From Sneathiella marina (GTDB lineage: Bacteria; Pseudomonadota; Alphaproteobacteria; Sneathiellales; Sneathiellaceae), in NCBI RefSeq assembly GCF_023746535.1, contig NZ_CP098747.1, forward strand, positions 3,895,501 through 3,959,500: 64,000 nt of DNA, written 5' to 3'. Position 1 is the first letter of the stretch. Each line of letters opens with the position of its first letter. Of this stretch, positions 44,870-53,002 are shown one piece after another. A program made the position numbers and the translations under genes. Below the pieces are notes generated by a model that saw only the letters and a program-made list of their open reading frames with translations, did not search any database and was not told where the DNA came from.

Positions 44870-45501
44870 GCCTTCGCGTGTTCGTGCGTGATCATTTCCC
44901 GCCGTTCCGCGAGCGCCTGCCGTATGATCAGGAACGCCGATGACAGAAACAGAGATGCCATGATCGTTGCAACAATCAAGTCAGGCCATCCGGTTGCAGT
45001 CCCCCAAACGCCGAGGGCCGCAATCATTACCGCGACATTTCCAATGGCATCGTTGCGCGAACAGAGCCAAACCGAACGAACGTTGGCATCGCCGTCCTTG
45101 TACCGCACGAGCAGGAACACACTTGCAAGATTGGTCAACAACGCTAAAAGGCCAACCACCCCCATGATTTCTGCCGTCGGAACACCGACATAGAAGACGC
45201 GATAGACGGTCGATCCAAACACCCAAAGCCCCATCAAGAGAAGGCTAATGCCTTTGAAGAGCGCCGCATTCGTGCGGACACGGATTGAGGCGCCGATCAC
45301 CGCGAGTGAAATGCCATAGGTCAGCGCATCGCCGGCAAAGTCGAGGGCGTCTGCTTGTAGCGCCTGTGACTTTGCCAGATGCCCCGCTGTCATCTCCACA
45401 ACGAACATTGTCGCGTTCAACGCAATGACGATCCACAGCCGTCGTTTGTAATCATCAGAAACGCCATCAAACTTGGCGTCATTTCCGCAGCAACCCGCCA
45501 T
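44866..45501 (-). CDS. CDF-family cation efflux protein
   Basis: The 211-residue membrane protein has six predicted membrane segments and the CDF metal-site pattern: SQALQADALDFAGDAL in helix 2 and RNDAIGNVAV in helix 5. It lacks the long cytoplasmic C-terminal domain of full-length CDF proteins. The N-terminus carries a MAGCCGND Cys pair that could bind metal. It is divergent from a MerR regulator that probably controls it through a 19-base-spacer promoter. Confidence 0.87.
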   Translation of the reverse strand: MAGCCGNDAKFDGVSDDYKRRLWIVIALNATMFVVEMTAGHLAKSQALQADALDFAGDALTYGISLAVIGASIRVRTNAALFKGISLLLMGLWVFGSTVYRVFYVGVPTAEIMGVVGLLALLTNLASVFLLVRYKDGDANVRSVWLCSRNDAIGNVAVMIAALGVWGTATGWPDLIVATIMASLFLSSAFLIIRQALAERREMITHEHAKA

Positions 45502-45532
45502 CGAGATTCCTCTTTCAAATCATGTCACTCAT

Positions 45533-45563
45533 AATGTAATATCTCTAGTGACTAGAGGTTCAA
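45533..45563 (-). promoter_or_regulatory. MerR-type promoter of the cation efflux operon
   Basis: On the minus strand, TTGAAC (45563-45558) and TACATT (45538-45533) are separated by 19 bases. The spacer holds the palindrome CTCTAGT-N-ACTAGAG (45543-45557). An over-long spacer centred on a palindrome is the hallmark of promoters activated by metal-bound MerR-family proteins. Confidence 0.85.
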
Positions 45564-45575
45564 GAGGTTTTTTAA

Positions 45576-45992
45576 ATGTATTCAATTGGCGAGCTTTCGA
45601 AGCGCACACAGGTCAAGGTTCCAACAATCCGCTACTACGAGGAAATGGGCCTGTTAGCTGTCCCGGAACGAACGGACGGCAACCAAAGACGATACGATAA
45701 AGACGGATTGGAGCGATTGAGTTTTATCCGGCACGCCCGCAATCTAGGCTTTTCAATTGACGCAATCCTGTCACTGATCGAGCTGCAAGAACATCCAGAC
45801 CGATCCTGTCAGGCAGCAAATGAAATTGCAGGTTCGCAGCTCGCGGGCGTGCGGGCAAAGATCCGAAAATTAAAGGCACTGGAAAAGGAACTCCTCCGAA
45901 TTTCGAAAGGATGTGACGGAGACGGCGTGTCCGAACACTGTTATGTTCTGGCTTCCTTAGCTGATCATAAGCTTTGCGACCGCGAACACTGA
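45576..45992 (+). CDS. MerR-family metal-responsive regulator
   Basis: The 138-residue product has the MerR winged helix (SIGELSKRTQVKVPTIRYYEEMGLL), a dimerisation coiled coil (about residues 80-115) and metal-binding cysteines: one in RSCQAANEIA near residue 79 and more in the C-terminal SKGCDGDGVSEHC stretch. This layout resembles the CadR/ZntR-type branch sensing divalent metals. AAGAGG precedes the ATG. Its own start lies 13 bases beyond the promoter it is expected to control. Confidence 0.87.
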   Translation: MYSIGELSKRTQVKVPTIRYYEEMGLLAVPERTDGNQRRYDKDGLERLSFIRHARNLGFSIDAILSLIELQEHPDRSCQAANEIAGSQLAGVRAKIRKLKALEKELLRISKGCDGDGVSEHCYVLASLADHKLCDREH

Positions 45993-46315
45993 CCAACCGA
46001 AAGTGGTCATTGGTTCGGTGTTAACGAACGGCGAGAAAGTCAGCAATGGTGTCATTGAACGCTGAAAACCATATCCGCCATGGATCATTAACAGACATAC
46101 TATGTGGTGTCGTCATATCTCTTTTCAGTGTCAAAAGGCGACATTAAGGTATTCTATTTCAGATCGTTGAGTAGCGTTTTGGAGACAAACGGATCAGAGT
46201 TCCAACAAACCCACGGGCGATCTCGCGTTCACACGTAGATCGGTCTATCCAATCGGTACTCAAACCAACAAAGCAGGGTGATTTAGCTCGCTAAAATCGC
46301 AATCTGAATTTTCAT
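45993..46315. other. Intergenic region between convergent merR and LysR genes
   Basis: This 323-base stretch lies between two genes that converge on it. A small palindrome TTTAGC-TC-GCTAAA (46282-46295) lies 20 bases beyond the LysR stop and might be a weak terminator. Nothing else is recognisable. Confidence 0.5.
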
Positions 46316-47233
46316 TTAGTCCACCGGATTCGTACTGCTGTCCAAGAGTAAGCGTTTTTCCACTAATCGCATAAACACATCAATCGCTGGAATGTTTCTG
46401 CGTTCGCGAAGACAGGCAGCATATGAATTGGTCATAGGTGGTTGCGAGCGTATCCGGATGAGGGTCAATCTTTCGTCTGGCGAAAATTCTTCCATGGAAA
46501 TGATACCAGCACCCAATCCGGCGGCCACCGCCTCAACAACGGAATCACGCGACAGCTCCATGATCACATTCGGCTTTACGCTTTGCTCTTCCAGCTTTTC
46601 TTCAAGGGCACGGCGCGTCATTGACCCTTCCTCACGGAAGATCATCCGCTGCCCATCAAGTTCTTCAAGCGAAATAGTGCTTTTGGCCGCCCAATCGTGC
46701 GATTCGTCGACGATGATCGCAACTTCATGTGCGCCGAGGCGCAATTGTTCGAGTTTGTGATCGTCATATTTCCTTCCCAAAATCGCGACATCGAGTTCGT
46801 AATTCAGCAAGCGTTCGTATAATACTCCAGAATTACCACTGACGACGGAAACCTGAACCAGCGGAAATTTTTCAGAATAGTCGACCAGAAAGTCCATGAC
46901 AAAATAGGAGCCAACGGTGCCAATATGTAGCTTACCACCGTAACTATTGCCTGTTGAATCTAACAGACTGTGTGCATGTTCTTCCAAGGCAAAAATTTGC
47001 CGTGCGAGTTTCATTAAGGCAACCCCTGTATCCGTAAGGTGCAGTCCATTCGGCGAGCGGTCAAATAATTGGACATTAAACCGTTCTTCTAGCGCCTTGA
47101 CCTGTGTCGTCACGGTGGGTTGCCCGATGTTCAGCCACACCGCTGCCTTCGTGAAGCTCTGCACACGGCCGACTGCATAAAACGACCGCAGTTGGCTGAA
47201 ATTGATATATTTTAAGCGATCCGGGCTATGCAT
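46316..47233 (-). CDS. LysR-family regulator of the sugar/oxygenase operon
   Basis: The 305-residue product has an N-terminal winged helix (SFTKAAVWLNIGQPTVTTQV, then ALEERFNVQLFDR) and an effector-binding domain with an IGTVGSYFVMDFL segment. The ATG at 47233 is chosen because it overlaps the stop of the upstream hydrolase gene (ATGCATAG), a sign of translational coupling; the frame extends to 47257 within that gene. It is the last gene of the operon that starts at 58416 and is the natural candidate to control it. Inducer unknown. Confidence 0.87.
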   Translation of the reverse strand: MHSPDRLKYINFSQLRSFYAVGRVQSFTKAAVWLNIGQPTVTTQVKALEERFNVQLFDRSPNGLHLTDTGVALMKLARQIFALEEHAHSLLDSTGNSYGGKLHIGTVGSYFVMDFLVDYSEKFPLVQVSVVSGNSGVLYERLLNYELDVAILGRKYDDHKLEQLRLGAHEVAIIVDESHDWAAKSTISLEELDGQRMIFREEGSMTRRALEEKLEEQSVKPNVIMELSRDSVVEAVAAGLGAGIISMEEFSPDERLTLIRIRSQPPMTNSYAACLRERRNIPAIDVFMRLVEKRLLLDSSTNPVD

Positions 47234-48068
47234 TATTGACCTTTTCACAGGCACCACTGAGAACTTTCGATACTATACCAGAGATAATCGACCTTGGTTG
47301 CAGCAATTCCAGCAGGATAGAATAGTGATTTTCACCCGGCAAGGTTACCAGAGCCGATCCGTGTCGGTCGGCAGCCTGGTATTTATCAACCATAGCAGAA
47401 GATTGACGCAGATATTCTTTGGTTTCTGCCGAACCTACAATCGCGATCAGCTGTGTCTCTGCCGCAGGATACTCTAGCGGACTAGCGGATTTAGCCATGT
47501 CAGTATCCATTTTTAACAGGTGATTTACGGAAGTACCGAGCAGCGGAGAAAGATCAAACAAACCGCTGATCGGGACCAGCCCGGACAGCGGCATCACAGA
47601 GGCAGGCAACGCTGGTGCGGCACTCGCGGCCAGATGGCCGCCGGCAGAATGTCCTGTCAGAACCCAGCCTGACGGAGCGATACCGCTCCGATGCAATGCG
47701 TCAAAAATAGCCGCGATTGCCGCACCAATATGGATGATCATCGTTGCGATACCGACTTCGGGTGCAAGTGGATAACCCACCAAGGCAACACTGGAACCAT
47801 CTCGCAGGAATGGCGCCGCAACAAAGCTATACCGTTCTTTGTTATGGCTTTGCCAGTATCCGCCATGGACAAAAACCACCAGACCCTTGCCTGACTGACC
47901 GGGAAATAGATCAAACCGCGCCCTGGGATGCGCTCCATATGGCCGATCCAGTTGCGCCGCGCCTGCCGCACGTAAGGTGGCGCTTTCAGTATCAAAGCGT
48001 TCATAAATCTCTGACCGTTCAGGATATCGGTCACGAAATACGAATTCAGCTTCGAGGCGGTTGGTCAT
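47226..48068 (-). CDS. Alpha/beta hydrolase (HGGYW type, esterase/formamidase-like)
   Basis: The 280-residue product has the oxyanion motif HGGYW (about residues 69-73), the nucleophile elbow GHSAGG, and a C-terminal GENHYSIL segment with the histidine. The HGGYW motif is typical of kynurenine-formamidase-like and related esterases. It lies two bases from the alcohol dehydrogenase gene and overlaps the LysR start, so it is part of the operon. It would cleave an ester or amide produced or imported in the pathway; the substrate is not known. Confidence 0.83.
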   Translation of the reverse strand: MTNRLEAEFVFRDRYPERSEIYERFDTESATLRAAGAAQLDRPYGAHPRARFDLFPGQSGKGLVVFVHGGYWQSHNKERYSFVAAPFLRDGSSVALVGYPLAPEVGIATMIIHIGAAIAAIFDALHRSGIAPSGWVLTGHSAGGHLAASAAPALPASVMPLSGLVPISGLFDLSPLLGTSVNHLLKMDTDMAKSASPLEYPAAETQLIAIVGSAETKEYLRQSSAMVDKYQAADRHGSALVTLPGENHYSILLELLQPRSIISGIVSKVLSGACEKVNNA

Positions 48069-48070
48069 CT

Positions 48071-49180
48071 CTACTCAAAATCTATGATACTGCGCAAAGA
48101 CTGGCCCTTCCGCATCAAATCAAATCCACGATTTACGTCCTGCAACGGCATCCGGTGGGTTATTTGGGCATCCAGCTCGATCTCGCCCTCCATGAACAGA
48201 TCAATAAGGGGCGCAAGGCCTGAGCGGCCCTTTACGCCACCGAAATAGCTGCCGTGGATAGATTTCCCATAGCGCACGCCAACGGGCGCAAACTGCATTT
48301 CGCTGCCTGCAGGCTCGACGCCCAAAAGCACGGCCTGACCCCAACCCGGTACTGCGCTTTCGAACGCTTGCCGCATGACTGAGAGAATGCCGGAACATTC
48401 AAAAGCCACATCCACACCACCCAAGGTCAAATCGCGAATAGCGGTGACAGCATCCGCTGACGGATCGGATGCGTCGATGAAATCGGTCATGCCATAGTAT
48501 CGGCCCAAATCGATTTTATCGGGGTTGATATCAACACCAATGATCTGTTGTGCGCCGCAAATTCGCGCACCTTGGACAATGTTAATTCCGATGCCGCCCA
48601 GACCGAAGACAGCAACCTTATCCCCGTGCTTCACATGGGTCATCGCAGCACCAACGCCCGTCGTGACGCCGCAGCCGAACAAGCATATTTTGTCCAGCGG
48701 AGCATCTTTGCGGATCTTTGCAAGTGCGATCTCAGGGACAACTGTATAGCGCGACAAGGTCGACGTTCCCATGAAGTGATGCACCACAGCCCCGTTGCGG
48801 GAAAACCGCGCGGTTCCGTCGGGCATGACACCCATGTCGCGGGTCTTCTTAATGCTCCAGCAAAGGTTGGTGCGATTGGACTGACACATTGCGCAAGTCC
48901 CGCATTCAGGTCCGTAAAGCGGAATGACATGGTCCCCGGGCCTAAGGCTGCTCACGTCCGTGCCGACTTCAACAACGCGACCAACTCCTTCATGACCGGG
49001 GATCAAAGGATAAACCGTTGATGCATTGATCCCCTCGAGAGCTGTAAGGTCGGTATGGCACAAACCGCTGGATACAATCTCGATCAGCACTTCGCCGGAA
49101 CGCGGCGGTGCCACCAGAACCTGCGCCAGTTCAAGCGGCGTTTCGGGACCCGTACAGATAGCAGCGAGTGATTCAATCAT
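48071..49180 (-). CDS. Zinc-dependent alcohol dehydrogenase, class III-like but without the glutathione-site residues
   Basis: The 369-residue product aligns with class III alcohol dehydrogenase (glutathione-dependent formaldehyde dehydrogenase) over its whole length. Catalytic zinc ligands are C41, H63 and C170; structural zinc cysteines are C93, C96, C99, C107; the NAD fold is GLGGIG (193-198). By alignment from memory, the residues that bind the glutathione adduct in human class III (Asp55, Glu57, Arg115) are Asn, Ser and Lys here, so a different alcohol is the probable substrate. It overlaps the ferredoxin reductase gene by four bases. Confidence 0.87.
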   Translation of the reverse strand: MIESLAAICTGPETPLELAQVLVAPPRSGEVLIEIVSSGLCHTDLTALEGINASTVYPLIPGHEGVGRVVEVGTDVSSLRPGDHVIPLYGPECGTCAMCQSNRTNLCWSIKKTRDMGVMPDGTARFSRNGAVVHHFMGTSTLSRYTVVPEIALAKIRKDAPLDKICLFGCGVTTGVGAAMTHVKHGDKVAVFGLGGIGINIVQGARICGAQQIIGVDINPDKIDLGRYYGMTDFIDASDPSADAVTAIRDLTLGGVDVAFECSGILSVMRQAFESAVPGWGQAVLLGVEPAGSEMQFAPVGVRYGKSIHGSYFGGVKGRSGLAPLIDLFMEGEIELDAQITHRMPLQDVNRGFDLMRKGQSLRSIIDFE

Positions 49181-50427
49181 GACACCGGCACCGGCGACGC
49201 TGGTTGCACATGAATGGGTGCGAGGCTCATTTTTGCTAGAACTTTAGCAGTGATCGGGGCTTTCTTTTCCATGGCCGCACGCGCCCTGCGCAAATCACCG
49301 CCGCAATCCAACCCGACGGCGCCCAAAAGCATGTCTGCGTCAAGATAATAGGCGAGATATTTCGGATCACCCGGATTACCGCGCGCAAAAACCGTCGCCC
49401 CCTCTTGAAGTTGGCCAACGATTTGAATGTTATGTTCAAACTGATCTGTCCAAAACCATGGAACCTGATCGTAGGCACCATCTTGATCGCATAGCACATG
49501 CGCCACGACAGCGGCGGTGTCCTCCGCGTATTTCCAGCTCTCTAACCGCTGGGCTGTTCCGACGCGTTCGTCCAGCATATTCGCGATATCTCCGACCGCA
49601 TAGACGTCAGGGGCGCTTGTTTGGCATTTACGATTGACGACAATGCCATTGTCGATCTTCAGATCCGCCGCCTGGGCAAGTTCGATGTTCGGAATCCCAC
49701 CAATCCCAGTCACTACAAGATCGAATTCGAAGATTTGTCCGTCATCCAGGTTCAGCGTCGCTGCGCCTTTCTCCGATCTGGCATCTGCGATGGTCTTCGC
49801 GCACAAAAGAGAGATTCCGTGATTTCGGTGAAGTTGGACAAACCAATCCGACATCGTGCGGTTAAAAACCCTGCTCAATGGGCGCTCAGCCATTTCTATT
49901 ATGGTCACTTCCGCGCCCAGCGACCTGGCTGAGGCGGCAACTTCGAGGCCAATGAACCCTGCACCGATGATGCCCACCCGCGCACCTGGATTCAGATGCT
50001 CGCGCAACGCCATCGCATCGTCGTATGTGTGAAGTGTATAAACGTGTTCCTTTATTGCGCCGAGGTTTGGAATGCCGCGCGGTGTGAGGCCCATTGCAAG
50101 GACCAACTGAGTATAAGGAAGTACCCTACCGTCGGACAAATGAACCGACTTGGCCTGAATGTTGACGCTATCGCATGTGACTCCGCAGATAAGATTAACG
50201 TCCAATTCTTCCCAACGCTCAGCGGTCAGTAGTTCAGGCGTGGAACGCACGTTTAAATCTGTCAGCACTGCCTTGGACAGAGGAGGGCGCTCGTACGGCA
50301 AATGTGGCTCGCGACCAATGATTGTAATTGGCTCTTTGTACCCGAATACCCGCAAACGTTCAGCGGTGCGGCCCCCGGCATGTCCGCCGCCAACAATGAC
50401 AACTCCAGTTTCGTGCAGTATTTTCAT
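49177..50427 (-). CDS. FAD/NAD(P)H-dependent ferredoxin reductase
   Basis: The 416-residue product is a rubredoxin/ferredoxin reductase of the type that serves bacterial oxygenases. It has the FAD fold VIVGGGHAGGRTAERLR (about 10-26), PYERPPLSKAVL, the NAD fold GIIGAGFIGLEVAA near residue 150, the second FAD motif VYAVGDIANM, and a C-terminal reductase domain with WFWTDQFEHNIQIVG. It lies one base from the desaturase gene and overlaps the dehydrogenase gene. It most likely passes electrons from NAD(P)H to the Rieske ferredoxin encoded first in the operon. Confidence 0.9.
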   Translation of the reverse strand: MKILHETGVVIVGGGHAGGRTAERLRVFGYKEPITIIGREPHLPYERPPLSKAVLTDLNVRSTPELLTAERWEELDVNLICGVTCDSVNIQAKSVHLSDGRVLPYTQLVLAMGLTPRGIPNLGAIKEHVYTLHTYDDAMALREHLNPGARVGIIGAGFIGLEVAASARSLGAEVTIIEMAERPLSRVFNRTMSDWFVQLHRNHGISLLCAKTIADARSEKGAATLNLDDGQIFEFDLVVTGIGGIPNIELAQAADLKIDNGIVVNRKCQTSAPDVYAVGDIANMLDERVGTAQRLESWKYAEDTAAVVAHVLCDQDGAYDQVPWFWTDQFEHNIQIVGQLQEGATVFARGNPGDPKYLAYYLDADMLLGAVGLDCGGDLRRARAAMEKKAPITAKVLAKMSLAPIHVQPASPVPVS

Positions 50428-50428
50428 T

Positions 50429-51418
50429 TCAGTCGGTGCTCGATGAAGAGGAATTCTTGCGCAAGACTTTGGCTAGAATTTCGCGGTGAACGTTGATGTA
50501 ACCCTTTGTGACACATTCCAAATTAGGCACGACATGCTCATGGAGCTTCGCAAGGGCGTGAAAAGGCACTGAGGATGCAAGATGGTGTTCGGCGTGGTAG
50601 GGCATGTTCCAATAAAGCTGGCAGAGTATCGGATTTGCAAGGGTCGTGCGGGTGTTGGCCAGCAAATTGGGGCTTTCTTCGGTTCCAGTGTGTTCGGCCA
50701 TCCGGATCGAGCGCAAAACAGGTTCGCCTATGATGCGCGGGATCAGCCAATAGACAAGCACAAATGTGCTGGAAAAATAAATCGAAGCCACGATTACGGC
50801 AATGTAAAACAGAAGCTGAAGGCGAATTTCATTGGCCACCTGGCGGCGCACGGACTCTGGTAGAAAGGTCTTTTCGTCTTCGTTGAATCCGGCCACTGAG
50901 CCTCGCCAAAGAGTTCCGAACAGTTTTGGCCAGAATTCCGCACCAACAATCTGCGCCAGATAGTCACCAAAACTGTGCGGGAATGGCACGATGTCAGGGT
51001 CTCGGTCTTTGTGCTGAGTATAAGTGTGATGTGCGGCATGGCGATATTTGAAGTAAAGAAATGGCCGGAACGTTAGGGTGGCAATCACATAGCCCAATAG
51101 GTGGTTCAGCCAACGGGTTTTGAACGCAGTGCCATGTGAACATTCGTGCAGCGGGGCAAAGGTGAGAACGATCACCGTCCCATAGACTAGCATCGCCGGG
51201 ATTTGCAGCCACAGAGTTCCAGAAGTCACATACACCAAAAGGCCGCTAACGATCAGCGCCAAAACATGGACCACAAGGTAGAACAAGCCGGGGCCGTCGC
51301 TGCGTTTTCGCAGCTCCTTTAGCTTTTTGCGCGACACGACCTCTGGGCCCGTCAGTGGCCATATCTGACTGCCAACTCCACCAATGCCGGCATAACTGGC
51401 GGCGTTGTTTCCGGACAT
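50429..51418 (-). CDS. Membrane fatty-acid-desaturase-type di-iron oxygenase
   Basis: The 329-residue membrane protein has four to six hydrophobic segments and the three His boxes of the desaturase/hydroxylase superfamily: HECSH (91-95), HAAHH (127-131) and HAEHH (275-279), with an extra His in MAEHTG (about 243). These ligate the di-iron centre. The ATG at 51418 is supported by AGGAG six bases upstream. Its placement between a sugar importer and kinase on one side and a ferredoxin reductase on the other suggests it hydroxylates a small imported molecule rather than a lipid; that is inference. Confidence 0.87.
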   Translation of the reverse strand: MSGNNAASYAGIGGVGSQIWPLTGPEVVSRKKLKELRKRSDGPGLFYLVVHVLALIVSGLLVYVTSGTLWLQIPAMLVYGTVIVLTFAPLHECSHGTAFKTRWLNHLLGYVIATLTFRPFLYFKYRHAAHHTYTQHKDRDPDIVPFPHSFGDYLAQIVGAEFWPKLFGTLWRGSVAGFNEDEKTFLPESVRRQVANEIRLQLLFYIAVIVASIYFSSTFVLVYWLIPRIIGEPVLRSIRMAEHTGTEESPNLLANTRTTLANPILCQLYWNMPYHAEHHLASSVPFHALAKLHEHVVPNLECVTKGYINVHREILAKVLRKNSSSSSTD

Positions 51419-51505
51419 CTGATTCTCCTGTATTTTCAAGTTAAACCAGCCTTAAGCGATAGACATCTTCGTTGGAAATTCATTTTTTCAATTGCTCCAT
51501 TGCTG

Positions 51506-53002
51506 TCAGGCGAAAAAACATCGCGCTATTTCTTCTGTTGAAAAGTCCTTGCGCTCGAAGGAACCAGTGACACGGCCGCGCCCCATCACAATGATCCGAT
51601 CACAGACCTGGATCATCTCTTCAAGCTCGGTAGTCAGCACGATCACCGCCCGCTTCTCGTCGGCAAGAGATTGTATGTTGCGCCAGATTTCAACCTTCGC
51701 GCCAACATCGACCCCGCGGGTTGGATCCTCGGCAATAATGACATCGCTTTTGCGGGCAATCCATTTCCCGATGACGATCTTTTGCTGATTGCCTCCAGAC
51801 AATTGCGATACTCGCTGCGTCAGCGTGCTGACTTTGATCGCTAACAACTTGACCATCTGTGCGGTGGTTGATGCGAGTGAACGTTTTTGCAGGAATCCGA
51901 GCGTTTTAATGCGATCCAGAATAGCAAGCCCAAGATTGTCTGCAACGGCCATCCCAAGTACGAGCCCCTCGTGCTTTCGGTCTGCGGCCATGAAGGCAAC
52001 CCCGGCGTCAATCGCGTCTCGGGGAGCGCGGAAATGACAGGGCTTATCGTGGATGGTCAGAGATCCTGAATCGATGGACCTTACACCGAAAATAGACCTG
52101 ACCACGGCTTCGCGCTGGCAGCCTAGCAACCCTGCGATACCCAAGATTTCACCCTCACGCACTTCAAAGCTTACGTCTTGAAACAGGTTTTTGTGGCTTA
52201 TTGCCTCCGCCTTAAGCACTGTTTTACTCAAAGGACGATCCTGATGTGCCATTGCAGAGGACTTGTATTCTCGCCCGACCATAAGCGACACCAGTCGATC
52301 TTCGCTCATCCCTAGTGCCGGTTCTGTCGAGACCACCTGCCCATCCCGCAGAATGGTAATGCGATCTGATATTTCCAACACTTCAGCGAGCCGGTGCGAC
52401 ACATAAACAACCGCTATTCCGCGTTCTTTTAAGTCGATGATGATATCCAGAAGGTGACGAACTTGGTCATCATTCAGCGATGCCGTGGGTTCATCAAAAA
52501 CGATGACCTTGGGGTCGGCGGCGAGTGCCCTGCAAATTTCGACAATTTGCTGTTCGTTCAGGCTTAATGAAGCTAGCTTCTGTTCGGGATCGATTGCAAC
52601 TTGAAGCCGGGACAGCAGAATGCGTGCATCGCTGTTCATGCGGGCCTTATTGTTTAGACCCCCCTTGCGCGTTGGTTCGCGGCCAAGATAGATGTTTTCA
52701 GCGACCGTCATATTGGCGCATAAAACCAGTTCCTGATGAACCATTGACAAGCGGCGTGCGATCGCCTCTGCCGGGGATTTGATGACAGCGAGGGCGCCAT
52801 CCAGATAAATGGCTCCTTCGCTTGGCGCTTGCAGGCCGTTAATACAGGACAACAACGTGGATTTACCTGCGCCGTTTTCGCCCACAAGGCTGTGCACTTC
52901 TCCGGCACGCAAATCAAAACTGACTTTTGACAATGCGATAACACCGGGGAAGCGCTTGGTGAGCCCGCGGACTTCAAGCAATGGGACCTGACCCGTCACC
53001 AC
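51506..53002 (-). CDS. Sugar ABC transporter ATP-binding protein (RbsA/XylG type)
   Basis: The 498-residue product contains two fused ABC domains, as in ribose- and xylose-type importers. The first has Walker A GENGAGKST (41-49), signature LSLNEQQIVEICRAL and Walker B VIVFDEP. The second has the usual degenerate Walker A (GLLGCQREAV) and an intact signature LSGGNQQKIVIGKW. The GTG start overlaps the kinase stop by one base (TAGTG). It pairs with the two permeases and binding protein upstream. Confidence 0.93.
   Translation of the reverse strand: MVTGQVPLLEVRGLTKRFPGVIALSKVSFDLRAGEVHSLVGENGAGKSTLLSCINGLQAPSEGAIYLDGALAVIKSPAEAIARRLSMVHQELVLCANMTVAENIYLGREPTRKGGLNNKARMNSDARILLSRLQVAIDPEQKLASLSLNEQQIVEICRALAADPKVIVFDEPTASLNDDQVRHLLDIIIDLKERGIAVVYVSHRLAEVLEISDRITILRDGQVVSTEPALGMSEDRLVSLMVGREYKSSAMAHQDRPLSKTVLKAEAISHKNLFQDVSFEVREGEILGIAGLLGCQREAVVRSIFGVRSIDSGSLTIHDKPCHFRAPRDAIDAGVAFMAADRKHEGLVLGMAVADNLGLAILDRIKTLGFLQKRSLASTTAQMVKLLAIKVSTLTQRVSQLSGGNQQKIVIGKWIARKSDVIIAEDPTRGVDVGAKVEIWRNIQSLADEKRAVIVLTTELEEMIQVCDRIIVMGRGRVTGSFERKDFSTEEIARCFFA

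Noticed and set aside
48071-49180. Calling the dehydrogenase a glutathione-dependent formaldehyde dehydrogenase
   Set aside because: The overall family fits, but the residues that bind the glutathione adduct appear replaced, so that specific function is not supported.
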